Assembly: GCA_016278485.1 (NCBI GenBank)
Contig: JADQBT010000014.1
Span: forward strand, 62,001 to 126,000
DNA length: 64,000 nucleotides
DNA from: Halanaerobiales bacterium
GTDB taxonomy: Bacteria > Bacillota > Halanaerobiia > Halanaerobiales > Halanaerobiaceae
Direction of reading: 5' to 3'
A program made the position numbers and the translations under genes. This document shows positions 42,062 to 51,851 of the stretch, one piece after another. The first letter of the stretch is position 1. Every line of letters begins with the position of its first letter. Under the pieces are notes generated by a model. It had not been told where the DNA came from and did no database searches. It saw nothing but the letters and a program-made list of their open reading frames with translations.

Positions 42062-43093
42062 TCACTCCAATCTAATACGGGGGTCAATTACAGCATAAGA
42101 AACATCAACAAGGAGATTAATCAATATTAAGAGAAAACTAAAATACATCGCTACACCAAGAATACCTGAATAATCCAATTGGGCAGCTGCTTGGGCAGCA
42201 TATTGTCCAAGTCCCCGGTAACCAAATACTGTTTCAGTAATTACTACTCCACCTAATAGGCCAAGTACCATTGGTCCAGCAACGGTAACAACAGGTATCA
42301 ATGCATTTCTACGAGCATGCTTATTAATAACAACATTCTCAGAAACACCTTTCGCCCGTGCTGTTCTGATATAATCTTTACTTAATGTTTCTAACATACT
42401 TGAACGTGTAATACGTAAAATAAATGACCACCATACAATTGCCAGAGTAAATATCGGGCCAATTAAATGTCTAAATGAATTAACCACTATATCAAAATTA
42501 CCATTTAAGATACCATCTAAGACATGCATTCCAGTATATTCAGTAAAACCATCTGACATAACAACCGTTAAAGCCCAGTTATCTAACCTACCCGGCGGGA
42601 ACCATCCTAATATTCCATAGAACACCATCAGAACTAACAGTCCAAAAACAAAAGTTGGAAATGACCAACCTATAGTGGAAAAAATTCTTATTGTGTGATC
42701 TAATTTATCATTATGATGGACTGCCGAGAGCACCCCGAGCCAGATCCCCCCCATTACAACAGGTATTACCGCAAATATTGCCAGTTCAAATGTAGCAGGG
42801 AATCTACTGGCTATCGCTTCTGTGACGGGTTGTCCAGCTGATTCAGACCAACCTAAGTCACCCTGTAATACTCCACTTACCCATCTACCATACTGTTCAT
42901 ACCATGGATCATCAAGTCCATATTTAGTAATTAATTGATCAACATCTCCACCTTTTAATTGGGATGGATCTTCAATATAGGTACTTAATCTCTGATATGG
43001 ACCTAACATCATTATCATACTGAAAATTAATATTGTTACCCCAAATAATATAAACGGGAGAATCAATAAACGCCTTAATATATAGTTAATCAA
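42062..43093 (-). CDS. oppB: Oligopeptide ABC transporter permease OppB
   Basis: A 343-residue permease with six helices. The EAA loop reads 'DYIRTARAKGVSENVVINKHARRNALIP' (motif near residue 239), the common OppB/DppB form. A periplasmic loop of about 60 residues follows helix 1 ('STYIEDPSQLKGGDVDQL'). It is separated from oppA by 145 bases that include a perfect hairpin. Confidence 0.93.
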   Translation of the reverse strand: MINYILRRLLILPFILFGVTILIFSMIMMLGPYQRLSTYIEDPSQLKGGDVDQLITKYGLDDPWYEQYGRWVSGVLQGDLGWSESAGQPVTEAIASRFPATFELAIFAVIPVVMGGIWLGVLSAVHHNDKLDHTIRIFSTIGWSFPTFVFGLLVLMVFYGILGWFPPGRLDNWALTVVMSDGFTEYTGMHVLDGILNGNFDIVVNSFRHLIGPIFTLAIVWWSFILRITRSSMLETLSKDYIRTARAKGVSENVVINKHARRNALIPVVTVAGPMVLGLLGGVVITETVFGYRGLGQYAAQAAAQLDYSGILGVAMYFSFLLILINLLVDVSYAVIDPRIRLE

Positions 43094-43180
43094 ATATTAC
43101 ATCTCCTTTCTTTATGTGATTTAAAACTTTTTCTGGTATCACATGTAAATTTTTAGAAATAACTTTCATAGACATAAGTT

Positions 43181-43206
43181 ACCAGGGAGGGTTATCCCTC
43201 CCTGGT
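43181..43206. other. Perfect GC-rich hairpin between oppA and oppB
   Basis: ACCAGGGAGGG (43181-43191), loop TTAT, CCCTCCCTGGT (43196-43206): 11 perfect base pairs, mostly GC. No T-run follows on the minus strand. It probably stabilises oppA mRNA and lowers downstream expression rather than ending transcription outright. Confidence 0.8.
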
Positions 43207-43238
43207 TAAATTTAAACTAATTTAGTTAATAACTAAAT

Positions 43239-45056
43239 TTACTCTGCTACTTTATCCATAATATAGAAGTCTACACCAGGACGCATTGAGTTTGGATACC
43301 AACCAGTTACCCAAGAACGTCTTACATTAGAACCTGTAGCCTGATCAACCCAAAGGTCAATTGCTTGGTCAATAGAAATCTGCTGAATTTCTTTATAGAT
43401 TGCTTCACGTTTAGCCTTATCTTGAGTGGCAATACCTTTAGCAATCATATCATTAAGACCTGTTTCTTCTGCCCAATCCTGATAAGCCTGACCTCTTTTA
43501 CCAGCATAATAACCATCACTGTGTAGGAAAGGCTGTACGAAGTTATGAGGATCTGGGAAATCAGCTAACCAACCACCAAAGGAAGCTGGCAGAGTACCTT
43601 TTACAGAAGCATCAAGGTATGTTGACCATTGTACACCACGTACATCAATATTAAACTTAGGATTAATCTGTTCAATATAACTCTTCAACATATCAGCGGC
43701 AACTTTACGGCCATCATTACCAGAGTTATATACGAGAGTCATTGAGAAACCTTTCTCCCATAATTCTCCACCGAAAGCTTTCTTGAAGTGCTCTTCAGCT
43801 TTTTCTAGGTTAAGAGAATATACTTCAGAATCTGCATCATAACCTAAGAGTGGGCTAACAATTGGACCGCGAAGTTGAATTGCTTCTCCCATTCTTACCT
43901 GTTCAATATAGGCTTGATAGTTAAATGCATAACTAAATGCTTTTCTAACATCTAGATCGTAAAAGAAGTTAGCAGGAATACCATTGCCATCTAATTCTCC
44001 ACTACCAATATAGTCATTACCCTTTGTATTAATATCCCAGTTAAAGACCATATTCATGTTTTGGAGTTCTGGATAACCATCAGTAATAGTTACTCCTTCT
44101 TCTCCTCTGATCTGACTCTTATACTGTCTTGGTACAAAGACCATATCTGCATCTCCACGGAGAAGCATTAACTTACGAGTACTCCACTCATCAATATTTT
44201 TGATAACTGCAGTTTTAAATGGAGCAGGTTCTCCCCAATAATTATCATTACGTCTAAAGATAACATGCTCACCATTAACCCATTCAGTAAGAATGTATGG
44301 ACCAGTACCCATCATTTTATCGTATAATGGATCATCTTCTTTTAATGGATCATGAAATTCTGCAATTGTTTCAGGACTTCCACCCCAAGCACCTTGTGCT
44401 ATTGACCATTCTTTATCAAGAATAGAAGACCAAGAAGCACCTTTTGCTAGAATATTTAAGAATGGAGGATAAGGAGCAGCCAGATGGAAAGTTACATTAT
44501 TACCATCAATAGTAATCTTCTTATCCAATTCAGCATAAACTTTAGCTGATTGTTCAGCAGTTAATGTTTTTGGATCTTTAACACCAACTACTTTCTGAGT
44601 CAAGTCACTAAGACCGGACATACCAAAAAGTGGTTCGTAAAGCATCCAGATTGGTCCACCTGAACGATCATTAATCATACCTCTAATAATACTATATTTA
44701 ACGTCTTCTGGTGTTAATGGATTACCGTTACTAAATTCTACACCTTGACGAATTGGGAAAGTATAAGTTGTACCATCTTCTGATATTAAACCATTTTCAG
44801 CTGAAGGAACTTTAGTTGAAAGAAGTGGTAAAAAATCATTTACACTTTCACCATCATACTGGATTAAAGATTCATATGTTTGATAAATTACTTCAGAACT
44901 ACCAGTATCATAAGCAAAATGAGGGTCCAATGTACTCTGATCACCTAAAGTAACAAAAGTAAAGGTATCTGGATTCTTTACTTGTGCACCTGCCACTGAA
45001 AATGCGGCAAAAACTAATACTAAGGAAAGCATTAAAACTACTACTCTTTTATTCAT
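43239..45056 (-). CDS. oppA: Oligopeptide ABC transporter substrate-binding protein OppA
   Basis: A 605-residue family-5 solute-binding protein. The signal peptide ends near residue 24 ('AFSVAGAQV') and has no lipobox cysteine. 'DQSTLDPHFAYDTGSSEVIYQTYE' (motif near 38), 'TYTFPIRQGVEFSNGNPLTPEDV' (motif near 101) and 'GTGPYILTEWVNGEHVIFRRNDNYWG' (motif near 250) are typical. It is the first and probably most expressed gene of oppABCDF, with a long leader upstream and a hairpin after it. Peptide supply fits the D-aminoacylase and other amino-acid genes in the window. Confidence 0.93.
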   Translation of the reverse strand: MNKRVVVLMLSLVLVFAAFSVAGAQVKNPDTFTFVTLGDQSTLDPHFAYDTGSSEVIYQTYESLIQYDGESVNDFLPLLSTKVPSAENGLISEDGTTYTFPIRQGVEFSNGNPLTPEDVKYSIIRGMINDRSGGPIWMLYEPLFGMSGLSDLTQKVVGVKDPKTLTAEQSAKVYAELDKKITIDGNNVTFHLAAPYPPFLNILAKGASWSSILDKEWSIAQGAWGGSPETIAEFHDPLKEDDPLYDKMMGTGPYILTEWVNGEHVIFRRNDNYWGEPAPFKTAVIKNIDEWSTRKLMLLRGDADMVFVPRQYKSQIRGEEGVTITDGYPELQNMNMVFNWDINTKGNDYIGSGELDGNGIPANFFYDLDVRKAFSYAFNYQAYIEQVRMGEAIQLRGPIVSPLLGYDADSEVYSLNLEKAEEHFKKAFGGELWEKGFSMTLVYNSGNDGRKVAADMLKSYIEQINPKFNIDVRGVQWSTYLDASVKGTLPASFGGWLADFPDPHNFVQPFLHSDGYYAGKRGQAYQDWAEETGLNDMIAKGIATQDKAKREAIYKEIQQISIDQAIDLWVDQATGSNVRRSWVTGWYPNSMRPGVDFYIMDKVAE

Positions 45057-45297
45057 ACTCTACATTACCTCCTAGAATTTTAGTGAAACTAATTAAGAAA
45101 CTACATAATCATACCATTCTTTTTACTACCTACTTGACTACCTTAAAAGCATCCTCCTAACGAGCCACCTCCCCTCCAATTGATCAACGAGAACTATTAT
45201 TGGTGAAATAAACTCACATCTTTAATGATAACTAATAAAAGTTTCCCACCAATATATTAATATTTCTCGAATAATAAAAGAAATCCTGCCTCAAATG
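45057..45297 (-). promoter_or_regulatory. Long purine-rich 5' leader of oppA
   Basis: About 235 bases lie between the predicted start point and the oppA ATG, with no gene of its own. On the minus strand it holds several AGGAGG-like tracts (around 45148-45180) and eight TAG triplets within about 100 bases, two of them 8 bases apart. ATTGGTG and CACCAAT arms can pair near its 5' end. The proper oppA ribosome site is AGGAGG at about 45068-45073. Confidence 0.45.
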
Positions 45298-45325
45298 TTT
45301 ATAATTGTATTTAAAAGCAGGTAAA
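45298..45325 (-). promoter_or_regulatory. Probable oppA promoter
   Basis: Minus-strand TTTACC (45320-45325), 16 bases, then TATAAA (45298-45303). It is the best box pair in the 322-base gap between the transglycosylase and oppA genes. Confidence 0.6.
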
Positions 45326-45378
45326 TAATATACTAATTTATAATTAATTATATATCCCATTTACAAAAAAATCAAGTT

Positions 45379-45948
45379 TTAATCAAGTTCGTAAAGATTT
45401 TTATAAAAATCATAACTATGGCTTATCCGCTCTAAATAAGTGCTTGTTTCCTTAAATGGCAGGATTTGACCAGTTTTAAATTTTCCATCCCAACCTTCCT
45501 CCATCCAATCATTTACATTTGTCCGGCCTGCATTATAAGATGCCAGAGCCGGAATTAAGCGTCCATCAAATTCTTCAATTAATTTCGCTAAATACCAACT
45601 TCCAAACTCTATGTTCACCTCTGGTTTAAATAATAATCTTTGTTCATAATCTCTCCAATGCAAATTTTCTGCTATCCAGGCTCCTGTTTCTGGCATAATC
45701 TGCATTAACCCAATCGCTCCTTTAGGAGATACAGCCTTTTCATTATACTTACTCTCTACATAGATAAGTGTAGCTAACAAGTAAGGATCTAGTTCATTTT
45801 TTTCAGCAAAATTAGTTATCTTTTCTTCATAATTGATAGGATAAATAAATTTCAAAAATAAATCTGATTGAACCAGAGTATAAACCATTATTAATATCAC
45901 AAATATAACTAAAAAAGAATTTTTTCTTAAAAAATTCACAACTGGCAC
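45379..45948 (-). CDS. Membrane-anchored lytic transglycosylase (SLT domain)
   Basis: A 189-residue protein that cleaves peptidoglycan. One N-terminal helix (residues ~12-32) anchors or exports it. The SLT domain follows: 'YLLATLIYVESKYNEKAVS' carries the catalytic glutamate, 'GAIGLMQIMPETGAWIA' and 'ALASYNAGRTNVNDWM' complete the family motifs. It faces the periplasm. It is smaller than classic Slt70 and resembles the stand-alone YjbJ/MltE-like type. Confidence 0.9.
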   Translation of the reverse strand: MPVVNFLRKNSFLVIFVILIMVYTLVQSDLFLKFIYPINYEEKITNFAEKNELDPYLLATLIYVESKYNEKAVSPKGAIGLMQIMPETGAWIAENLHWRDYEQRLLFKPEVNIEFGSWYLAKLIEEFDGRLIPALASYNAGRTNVNDWMEEGWDGKFKTGQILPFKETSTYLERISHSYDFYKNLYELD

Positions 45949-46006
45949 AAACTTTCCTCCTAAACTACAATCTTAATATATATAATAAATCTATTTGAAA
46001 AATTAG

Positions 46007-46384
46007 TTAATTATTACTTTCAGCTAATGTATGGATAATAATTTCGGCGGTTGCAATATTAGTGGCCAGTGGGACCTCATGTACATCACAAACTCTCATT
46101 AAAGCAGAGACATCTGGTTCATGTGGTTGAGCTGTCAATGGGTCACGCATAAATATGATGCCATCTAAATTATCCTTGGCAACCTCAGCACCAATCATCT
46201 GATCGCCACCAAGTGGGCCTGACGCCATCCGCTCAACATTTAAGCCAACTTCTTCTATCAACAATTTACCAGTTGTACCAGTCGCAATCAACTCCATTTT
46301 TTCTAAATAAAGCCTGTGCTTTTTTGCAAATTCAATCAACATTGGTTTTTTTTCATCATGAGCTATTAAAGCAATTCTCACCAT
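46007..46384 (-). CDS. mgsA: Methylglyoxal synthase
   Basis: Turns dihydroxyacetone phosphate into methylglyoxal and phosphate, a bypass of lower glycolysis. The 125-residue protein has '[15 protein letters not shown]' near residue 6, the phosphate loop 'ATGTTGKLL', the catalytic aspartate in '[12 protein letters not shown]' near 55 and '[14 protein letters not shown]' near 78. Its ATG directly follows the coaE stop. Length and motifs are standard. Confidence 0.95.
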   Translation of the reverse strand: MVRIALIAHDEKKPMLIEFAKKHRLYLEKMELIATGTTGKLLIEEVGLNVERMASGPLGGDQMIGAEVAKDNLDGIIFMRDPLTAQPHEPDVSALMRVCDVHEVPLATNIATAEIIIHTLAESNN

Positions 46385-46978
46385 TTATAAACTCTCCTTA
46401 ATTCTCTGCCATTGCTTACTAATCTGCTTTCTTAAATCAGCCGGTTGTTTATTATTCTTTAAAACGCAATCAGCCATTTCACATTTTTTTTGCAGAGGCA
46501 GCTGGGCATTAATCCTTTTTTTTGCTGCCTCTAAAGAGATATCATCTCTTTCTTTTAATCTCTCCAATTGGGTTTCTTGATTAATATCAATCACCCATAC
46601 TTCATCACATAATTTATCTAAATTTGTCTCATAAAGGAGTGGAGCCATTAAAAATACAATTTGATTAGTTGCAGACCCTATTGCAATCTTTTCTTTTATC
46701 TGAGCATTTATTAAAGGATGGAGTAAAGCCTCTAATTCTTCCCTGGCTTTATCATTATTAAAAACAAGCTTCCCTAATTTTTTTCGATTAATTTCTTCAT
46801 TTTCTTTTAACATTTCTCTGCCAAAGTGGCTAACAACTGCTTGCCAACCAGGTTGGCCTTTTTTGGTTATTTGATGAGAAATATAATCAGCATCAATTAT
46901 ATATGCCCCGAACTCTTCTAAAAATTGAGCTGCTGTGGATTTACCAGAGGCAATGCCTCCTGTCAGTCCTATTATCAT
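46385..46978 (-). CDS. coaE: Dephospho-CoA kinase
   Basis: Catalyses the last step of coenzyme A synthesis, phosphorylating dephospho-CoA. The 197-residue P-loop kinase opens with 'MIIGLTGGIASGKST', then 'IDADYISHQITKKGQPG' near 33 and the lid 'LERLKERDDISLEAAKKRI' near 142. It lies 15 bases after mutM in a polA-mutM-coaE-mgsA run, a gene order common in Firmicutes. Confidence 0.95.
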   Translation of the reverse strand: MIIGLTGGIASGKSTAAQFLEEFGAYIIDADYISHQITKKGQPGWQAVVSHFGREMLKENEEINRKKLGKLVFNNDKAREELEALLHPLINAQIKEKIAIGSATNQIVFLMAPLLYETNLDKLCDEVWVIDINQETQLERLKERDDISLEAAKKRINAQLPLQKKCEMADCVLKNNKQPADLRKQISKQWQRIKESL

Positions 46979-46993
46979 CTAAAATGACCTCCA

Positions 46994-47818
46994 TTATTTT
47001 TGACAACCTGGACAATAATAACTAGATCTCCCGCCAACCTTTTTCTTAATAATCTCTTCACTACATCTTTCACAGGCTTGACCAGACTGCTGATAAACTA
47101 AAAGTTCTTCCTGAAAAGAACCTTTTTCACCCAGTCCATTTACATAATCACTAAAACTAGTTCCTCCAAATTTAATACCAGCTCTGAGGATTTCTCTCAT
47201 AATATGATATAACTCTACTTGCTCTTGCTCACTTATTTTATCTGCCTTACGTTCCGGATCAATACCAGCCCTATATAATATTTCATCAGCATAAATATTA
47301 CCTAAGCCAGCAATGAATTTTTGATTCATCAATAATGACTTAATAACACCGTGGCGACCTTTAAAAAGTTTTTTAAAATCTTTTTCTGTGAAATCCTCAG
47401 ATAATGGTTCTGGCCCAAGTTTTGCTAGCCCACCAGCCTGTTCTGGATGACCATTATCTATTAAATATAGTCTACCAAATTTCCTAATATTATTAAACCT
47501 TAATTCTTTTCCAGATTCTAATTTCATGATAATATGGGTATGTTTATCCAGTTCCTGATCACTTTCTTTAATTAACAACTTACCTGTCATCCGTAAATGT
47601 ACAATCAATGTTTTATTATCATTTAATTTAATTAATATATATTTTCCTCTACGTGCTAAAGCAATAATTTTCTTGTTAGTCAATTCGTCTATAAATACAT
47701 CTACTTCTGGATAAGCAACTAAATTTTTGACCTTTACGTTTACAGAAATAATTTCTTGATTAATTAAAAATGGTCTTAAGCTATTTATTACTGTTTCTAC
47801 CTCTGGTAGTTCAGGCAT
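46994..47818 (-). CDS. mutM: Formamidopyrimidine-DNA glycosylase
   Basis: Removes oxidised purines such as 8-oxoguanine and nicks the site. The 274-residue protein begins 'MPELPEVETV', where the proline after processing is the nucleophile and the glutamates are catalytic. The helix-two-turn-helix 'NQKFIAGLGNIYADEIL' lies near 168 and a C-terminal zinc finger 'CERCSEEII...YYCPGCQ' ends the protein. It overlaps polA by eight bases. Confidence 0.95.
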   Translation of the reverse strand: MPELPEVETVINSLRPFLINQEIISVNVKVKNLVAYPEVDVFIDELTNKKIIALARRGKYILIKLNDNKTLIVHLRMTGKLLIKESDQELDKHTHIIMKLESGKELRFNNIRKFGRLYLIDNGHPEQAGGLAKLGPEPLSEDFTEKDFKKLFKGRHGVIKSLLMNQKFIAGLGNIYADEILYRAGIDPERKADKISEQEQVELYHIMREILRAGIKFGGTSFSDYVNGLGEKGSFQEELLVYQQSGQACERCSEEIIKKKVGGRSSYYCPGCQK

Positions 47819-50432
47819 TGCAGTCTACCTCCAGATCACTTTTATCTCGCCAATTATCACCCTGCTGCAGGTCAACTGTTACTGGTACATCGAGTTGAAC
47901 TGCCTTTTCCATCTTATCTTTTAATAAACAAGCGGCAGCTATAAGATCTTTTTTTGCCACTTCAAATACCAGTTCATCATGAACCTGTAATAAGATATTG
48001 ATCTCTAAGTCAGTTTCTTTTAACGCCTGATAAACATCAATCATTGCTTTTTTCATAATATCTGCTGCTGTTCCCTGGACTGGTGTATTAATTGCTGTTC
48101 TCTCTGCAAATGAACGACGATGAAAGTTTTTGCTATTAATTTCTGGAATATAACGTCTTCTGTTAAAAAGTGTTGTTACATATCCGTTTTCTTTACAAAA
48201 TTCAATTGTTTGATCCATATGTTTTTTTACACCTGAAAACTCTGCAAAATACTTATCTATATAATTTTGTGCTTCATTCCTTGATATACCAAGATCCTGG
48301 CTTAAACCATAAGCACTCATCCCGTAAGCAATACCAAAGTTAATAACTTTAGCATGTCGCCTCATATCTGAAGTAACTTCAGTAGAATCGACTTCAAATA
48401 TTTCACTGGCAGTCTCGGTATGAATATCTCTACCACAATTAAATGCTTCACTTAAATCTTGATCACCACTTAAGTGAGCAAACACTCGCAATTCAATCTG
48501 TGAATAATCTATTGCCAATAAGACCATATTTTCTTTTCTAGGTACAAAGGCTTTACGTATCTCCCGTCCTTCTTCTGTTCTAATCGGTATATTCTGCAGA
48601 TTTGGATCTGTTGAACTTAGTCTGCCAGTGGCAGTAACCATCTGATTAAAACTAGTATGGATTCTACCTGTTTTTTCATTTATGAGAGGTGGTAAAGTAT
48701 CCACATAGGTAGATTTTAGTTTAGCCAAAGTTCGATAATCCATTATTAACGGTATGATTTGATGTTCTTCTTCCAATTCTTCTAAAACACTAATACTTGT
48801 TGAATAACCTGTTTTTGTTTTTTTAATAACTGGTAGACCAAGCTTGTCAAACAAAATTTCCCCTAACTGCTTAGGTGAGTTTAAGTTAAATTCTTCACCG
48901 GCAATTTCATAGACTTGATCGGTAATTTTATCTAGGCGACTACCAAGCTTTTCAGATAAACTATTTAGCCACTCTTTATCTATCTTTACACCATTATACT
49001 CCATCTGGGCCAAAACTGGAATAAGTGGTAATTCAATCTCTGTAAATAATTTATCTACCTCAACATCTTTTAACTTGTTGTTCATAATCTTTTTCAACTT
49101 AGGCAATTTTTCAATATATACAATTGATTTTTCTTCTGCTGATAGATCCGCAAAATCAATATTTAATTCCCTGGCATATATATCTTCCAATTCAGGTAGT
49201 TGATCAGATGGATGTAGAAGATATGAAGCTAATAGTGGTGCAAAAGTCAGCTTATTAATCCTTATATCATGACATAAAAATGCCGTATAAATTCTTTTTG
49301 CATCAATTATTAACTTTTCATTATCTGATTCTAATAGATCTTTTAATAGAGCTGGATCTATTTCTGAAAAAGAAAATTTATATAATTTTTCTTCTCCACC
49401 AACCAATAAAAACTCAAATTCTGATTGAAGTGGTTTATCAGGTTCAGCTAATTTTAGAAATAGACTTATTTGATCAAAAGCTAATAATTTTTCTAGAGCT
49501 GGCTGTAATTGTTGCTGCTGATTAATTTCTATTATTTCTATTTCTTCCATTTCAATTTCGATTTTATCTTGAAATCTATCCAACATACTATTAAAACCTA
49601 GCATTTTAAATTGTTTTACTACTTCTTCAACATCATATCCCTCAAATATACAGTCCCCAAAATCTATTTCAAGTGGGACATCTGTCAATATTTTTGCTAA
49701 TTTATAGCTCATTCTTGCTTGATCAGCATATTTTTTTAAATTTTCTTTTCTTTTCTTTCCCGAAATATTCTCAATGTTAGCCAGAACATTTTCTAAAGTT
49801 GCAAACTCTTTTAGTAATTTAGTAGAAGTCTTCTCACCAATTCCTGGCACTCCGGGTATGTTATCTGAACTATCTCCCATTAATCCCTTCATATCGATAA
49901 TTTGTTCAGGTGATAGCTCATACTTTTCTTTTACTTTCTCAGGATCATAGAGCACTATATCTGAAATACCTTTTCTTGTATACATTACTTTAATATTTTC
50001 TGTAACTAGTTGTAAAGTATCCCGGTCTCCAGAGACAATAACTACTTCAAAGCCTGCTTCCTCAGCTTTACGAGCTAGTGTACCCAGTACATCATCTGCT
50101 TCATATCCTTCTTTGGCTATCACTGGTATATTTAAAATATTAAGCGTTTCCTGAATCATAGGAAACTGTGGTGCCAACTCATCTGGCATCTTTTTTCGAT
50201 TAGCTTTATATTCATCATATTCTTCATGGCGAAAAGTAGGTGCCTTTTTATCAAAAGTAACAATAATTCTATCAGGTTTTTCCTCATCAAGCATACTAAA
50301 AAACATACGCATAAAACCAAAAGCCGCGTTTGTATATTCCCCTCTGTCATTTGTTAAAGGGGGCAAAGCATAAAAAGCCCTGTGTGTAAGGCTATGACCA
50401 TCTAGTAAAAATATACGCTCTTTTTTTTCCAA
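47811..50432 (-). CDS. polA: DNA polymerase I, proofreading domain degenerate
   Basis: An 873-residue repair polymerase. The N-terminal 5'-nuclease domain (1-~290) keeps its acidic residues ('LLDGHSLTHRAFYAL', 'GYEADDVLGTLA', 'VSGDRDTLQLV', 'DSSDNIPGVPGIGEK'). The middle 3'-5' exonuclease region has lost the DxE motif ('QISLFLKLAEPDKP' in its place), so proofreading is probably absent, as in the Bacillus enzyme. The polymerase domain has 'AIDYSQIELRVFAHLSGD', 'AKVINFGIAYGMSAYGLS' and 'LLQVHDELVFEV'. It starts with TTG, 10 bases after GGAGGGAG. Confidence 0.95.
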   Translation of the reverse strand: MEKKERIFLLDGHSLTHRAFYALPPLTNDRGEYTNAAFGFMRMFFSMLDEEKPDRIIVTFDKKAPTFRHEEYDEYKANRKKMPDELAPQFPMIQETLNILNIPVIAKEGYEADDVLGTLARKAEEAGFEVVIVSGDRDTLQLVTENIKVMYTRKGISDIVLYDPEKVKEKYELSPEQIIDMKGLMGDSSDNIPGVPGIGEKTSTKLLKEFATLENVLANIENISGKKRKENLKKYADQARMSYKLAKILTDVPLEIDFGDCIFEGYDVEEVVKQFKMLGFNSMLDRFQDKIEIEMEEIEIIEINQQQQLQPALEKLLAFDQISLFLKLAEPDKPLQSEFEFLLVGGEEKLYKFSFSEIDPALLKDLLESDNEKLIIDAKRIYTAFLCHDIRINKLTFAPLLASYLLHPSDQLPELEDIYARELNIDFADLSAEEKSIVYIEKLPKLKKIMNNKLKDVEVDKLFTEIELPLIPVLAQMEYNGVKIDKEWLNSLSEKLGSRLDKITDQVYEIAGEEFNLNSPKQLGEILFDKLGLPVIKKTKTGYSTSISVLEELEEEHQIIPLIMDYRTLAKLKSTYVDTLPPLINEKTGRIHTSFNQMVTATGRLSSTDPNLQNIPIRTEEGREIRKAFVPRKENMVLLAIDYSQIELRVFAHLSGDQDLSEAFNCGRDIHTETASEIFEVDSTEVTSDMRRHAKVINFGIAYGMSAYGLSQDLGISRNEAQNYIDKYFAEFSGVKKHMDQTIEFCKENGYVTTLFNRRRYIPEINSKNFHRRSFAERTAINTPVQGTAADIMKKAMIDVYQALKETDLEINILLQVHDELVFEVAKKDLIAAACLLKDKMEKAVQLDVPVTVDLQQGDNWRDKSDLEVDCNA

Positions 50433-50483
50433 AAAGAATCAACTCCCTCCTTCTTTTTATTCCCTAAAAATATAAAAATTCCT

Positions 50484-51851
50484 TTAAAAAATAACTTTGA
50501 TTTCTGTACCTTGATTTAATGTACTTTCTACTTTTACTCTTCCCTGGTGAAGATCAATTATCCAGCGTGCAATTGACAGCCCCAGGCCTGACCCACTATT
50601 AAATCTATTCCGCGATTTATCTGCCTGGTAAAATCTTTCAAAAATGTGAGGAAGATCTTCTTTAGTTATGCCGACTCCATTATCTTTGATAACAATTTCA
50701 AAACCATTCTCTTTTTTGGCAGAATTAATAATTATTTGACCATCTTCATTTGTGAATTTAATACTATTATCAATAAATATCCTTAATAGTTGTTTAATCA
50801 GTTTAGGATCACCATAAAAATAGATATCCTCATTATTTTCAGATCTAATCTCTTTTTTTTCACTTAATAATTTACTTTCTTTAATAACCTCATTAATAAT
50901 CATTTTTAAAGAAAATTCTTCTTTGTTAACCTCTATTCGTTCACTTTCTCCCCGGGCCAGAAACAGCAAGCTCTCTAGAAGTCTATTCATATTATGAGCC
51001 TCATTCTTGATCGCAGCAATCGCTTCATCTCTAACCGCTTCTTCATTTTTCCCCCAGCGATCTAGCAGATTAATATAGCCCTGAATTACCGAAACAGGAG
51101 TCCTTAGCTCATGTGAAGCGTCAGAGACAAATTGTTTTTCCCTTTTAAAAGAATTCTCCAAGCGGTCAAGCATAGAATTGAATGTATGAGCTAAATTATT
51201 TAACTCATCATCAGTATCATTGACCTCTAACCTTTTTCCTAAATCAGTAACACTAATCTGACGCGCAGTTTTACTCATAGCATCAATAGGTTCTAAAGCC
51301 TTTCTGGTAACAAAATATCCCACAATCACAGCACCAACAGCACCAACACCCCCGGCTATAAACAATACAATTAATAATACTTCCAAAAACCTAGCCTCAA
51401 AAGTGATATCTCTGACAACCTGGAAGTATCCATTTAAAAAACCGAATCTGGTTACAGTCACACTCTTGACAGCAAACTTTTTTTCCTCTGTACTAAACTG
51501 ATAGACACCTGATTTCACAGGTAACTCTACTCCATTTAAAATCTGCGACTGGGCAGTTACCTCTCCTTTATTATCTACAATCCGAAAATAGATATTACCT
51601 CTAGTTTTACTGATATCCTGTAAGAACTCAGCTTCATCATAGTTAAAACTTAATCTGTCAAGTCCACGCAATTTAGGAAGTACAAACTGAATAGTATTAT
51701 TAAGACTATCATTTATATTATCCTTAATATAATTGCTTAAAACAATATAAATAGCACCATTTAATAATGAAAGTACCAGCACAAATAACAATGTATAGAC
51801 AGTTGTAATCTTCCAGGAAATTTTTTTATTATTTATAAAGGGGAGGTTCAT
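50484..51851 (-). CDS. Sensor histidine kinase, HAMP-containing
   Basis: A 455-residue kinase. Helix 1 (~15-37), a periplasmic sensor of about 115 residues and helix 2 (~160-185) lead into HAMP ('RKALEPIDAMSKTARQI'). The phospho-acceptor histidine is in 'FVSDASHELRTPVSVIQGY' near 245; 'LLRIFIDNSIKFTNEDG', 'IVIKDNGVGITKEDL' and 'GSGLGLSIARWI' form the ATP site. It overlaps the response-regulator gene by four bases. The signal is unknown; the HtrA protease downstream in gene order of the locus hints at envelope stress. Confidence 0.93.
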   Translation of the reverse strand: MNLPFINNKKISWKITTVYTLLFVLVLSLLNGAIYIVLSNYIKDNINDSLNNTIQFVLPKLRGLDRLSFNYDEAEFLQDISKTRGNIYFRIVDNKGEVTAQSQILNGVELPVKSGVYQFSTEEKKFAVKSVTVTRFGFLNGYFQVVRDITFEARFLEVLLIVLFIAGGVGAVGAVIVGYFVTRKALEPIDAMSKTARQISVTDLGKRLEVNDTDDELNNLAHTFNSMLDRLENSFKREKQFVSDASHELRTPVSVIQGYINLLDRWGKNEEAVRDEAIAAIKNEAHNMNRLLESLLFLARGESERIEVNKEEFSLKMIINEVIKESKLLSEKKEIRSENNEDIYFYGDPKLIKQLLRIFIDNSIKFTNEDGQIIINSAKKENGFEIVIKDNGVGITKEDLPHIFERFYQADKSRNRFNSGSGLGLSIARWIIDLHQGRVKVESTLNQGTEIKVIF

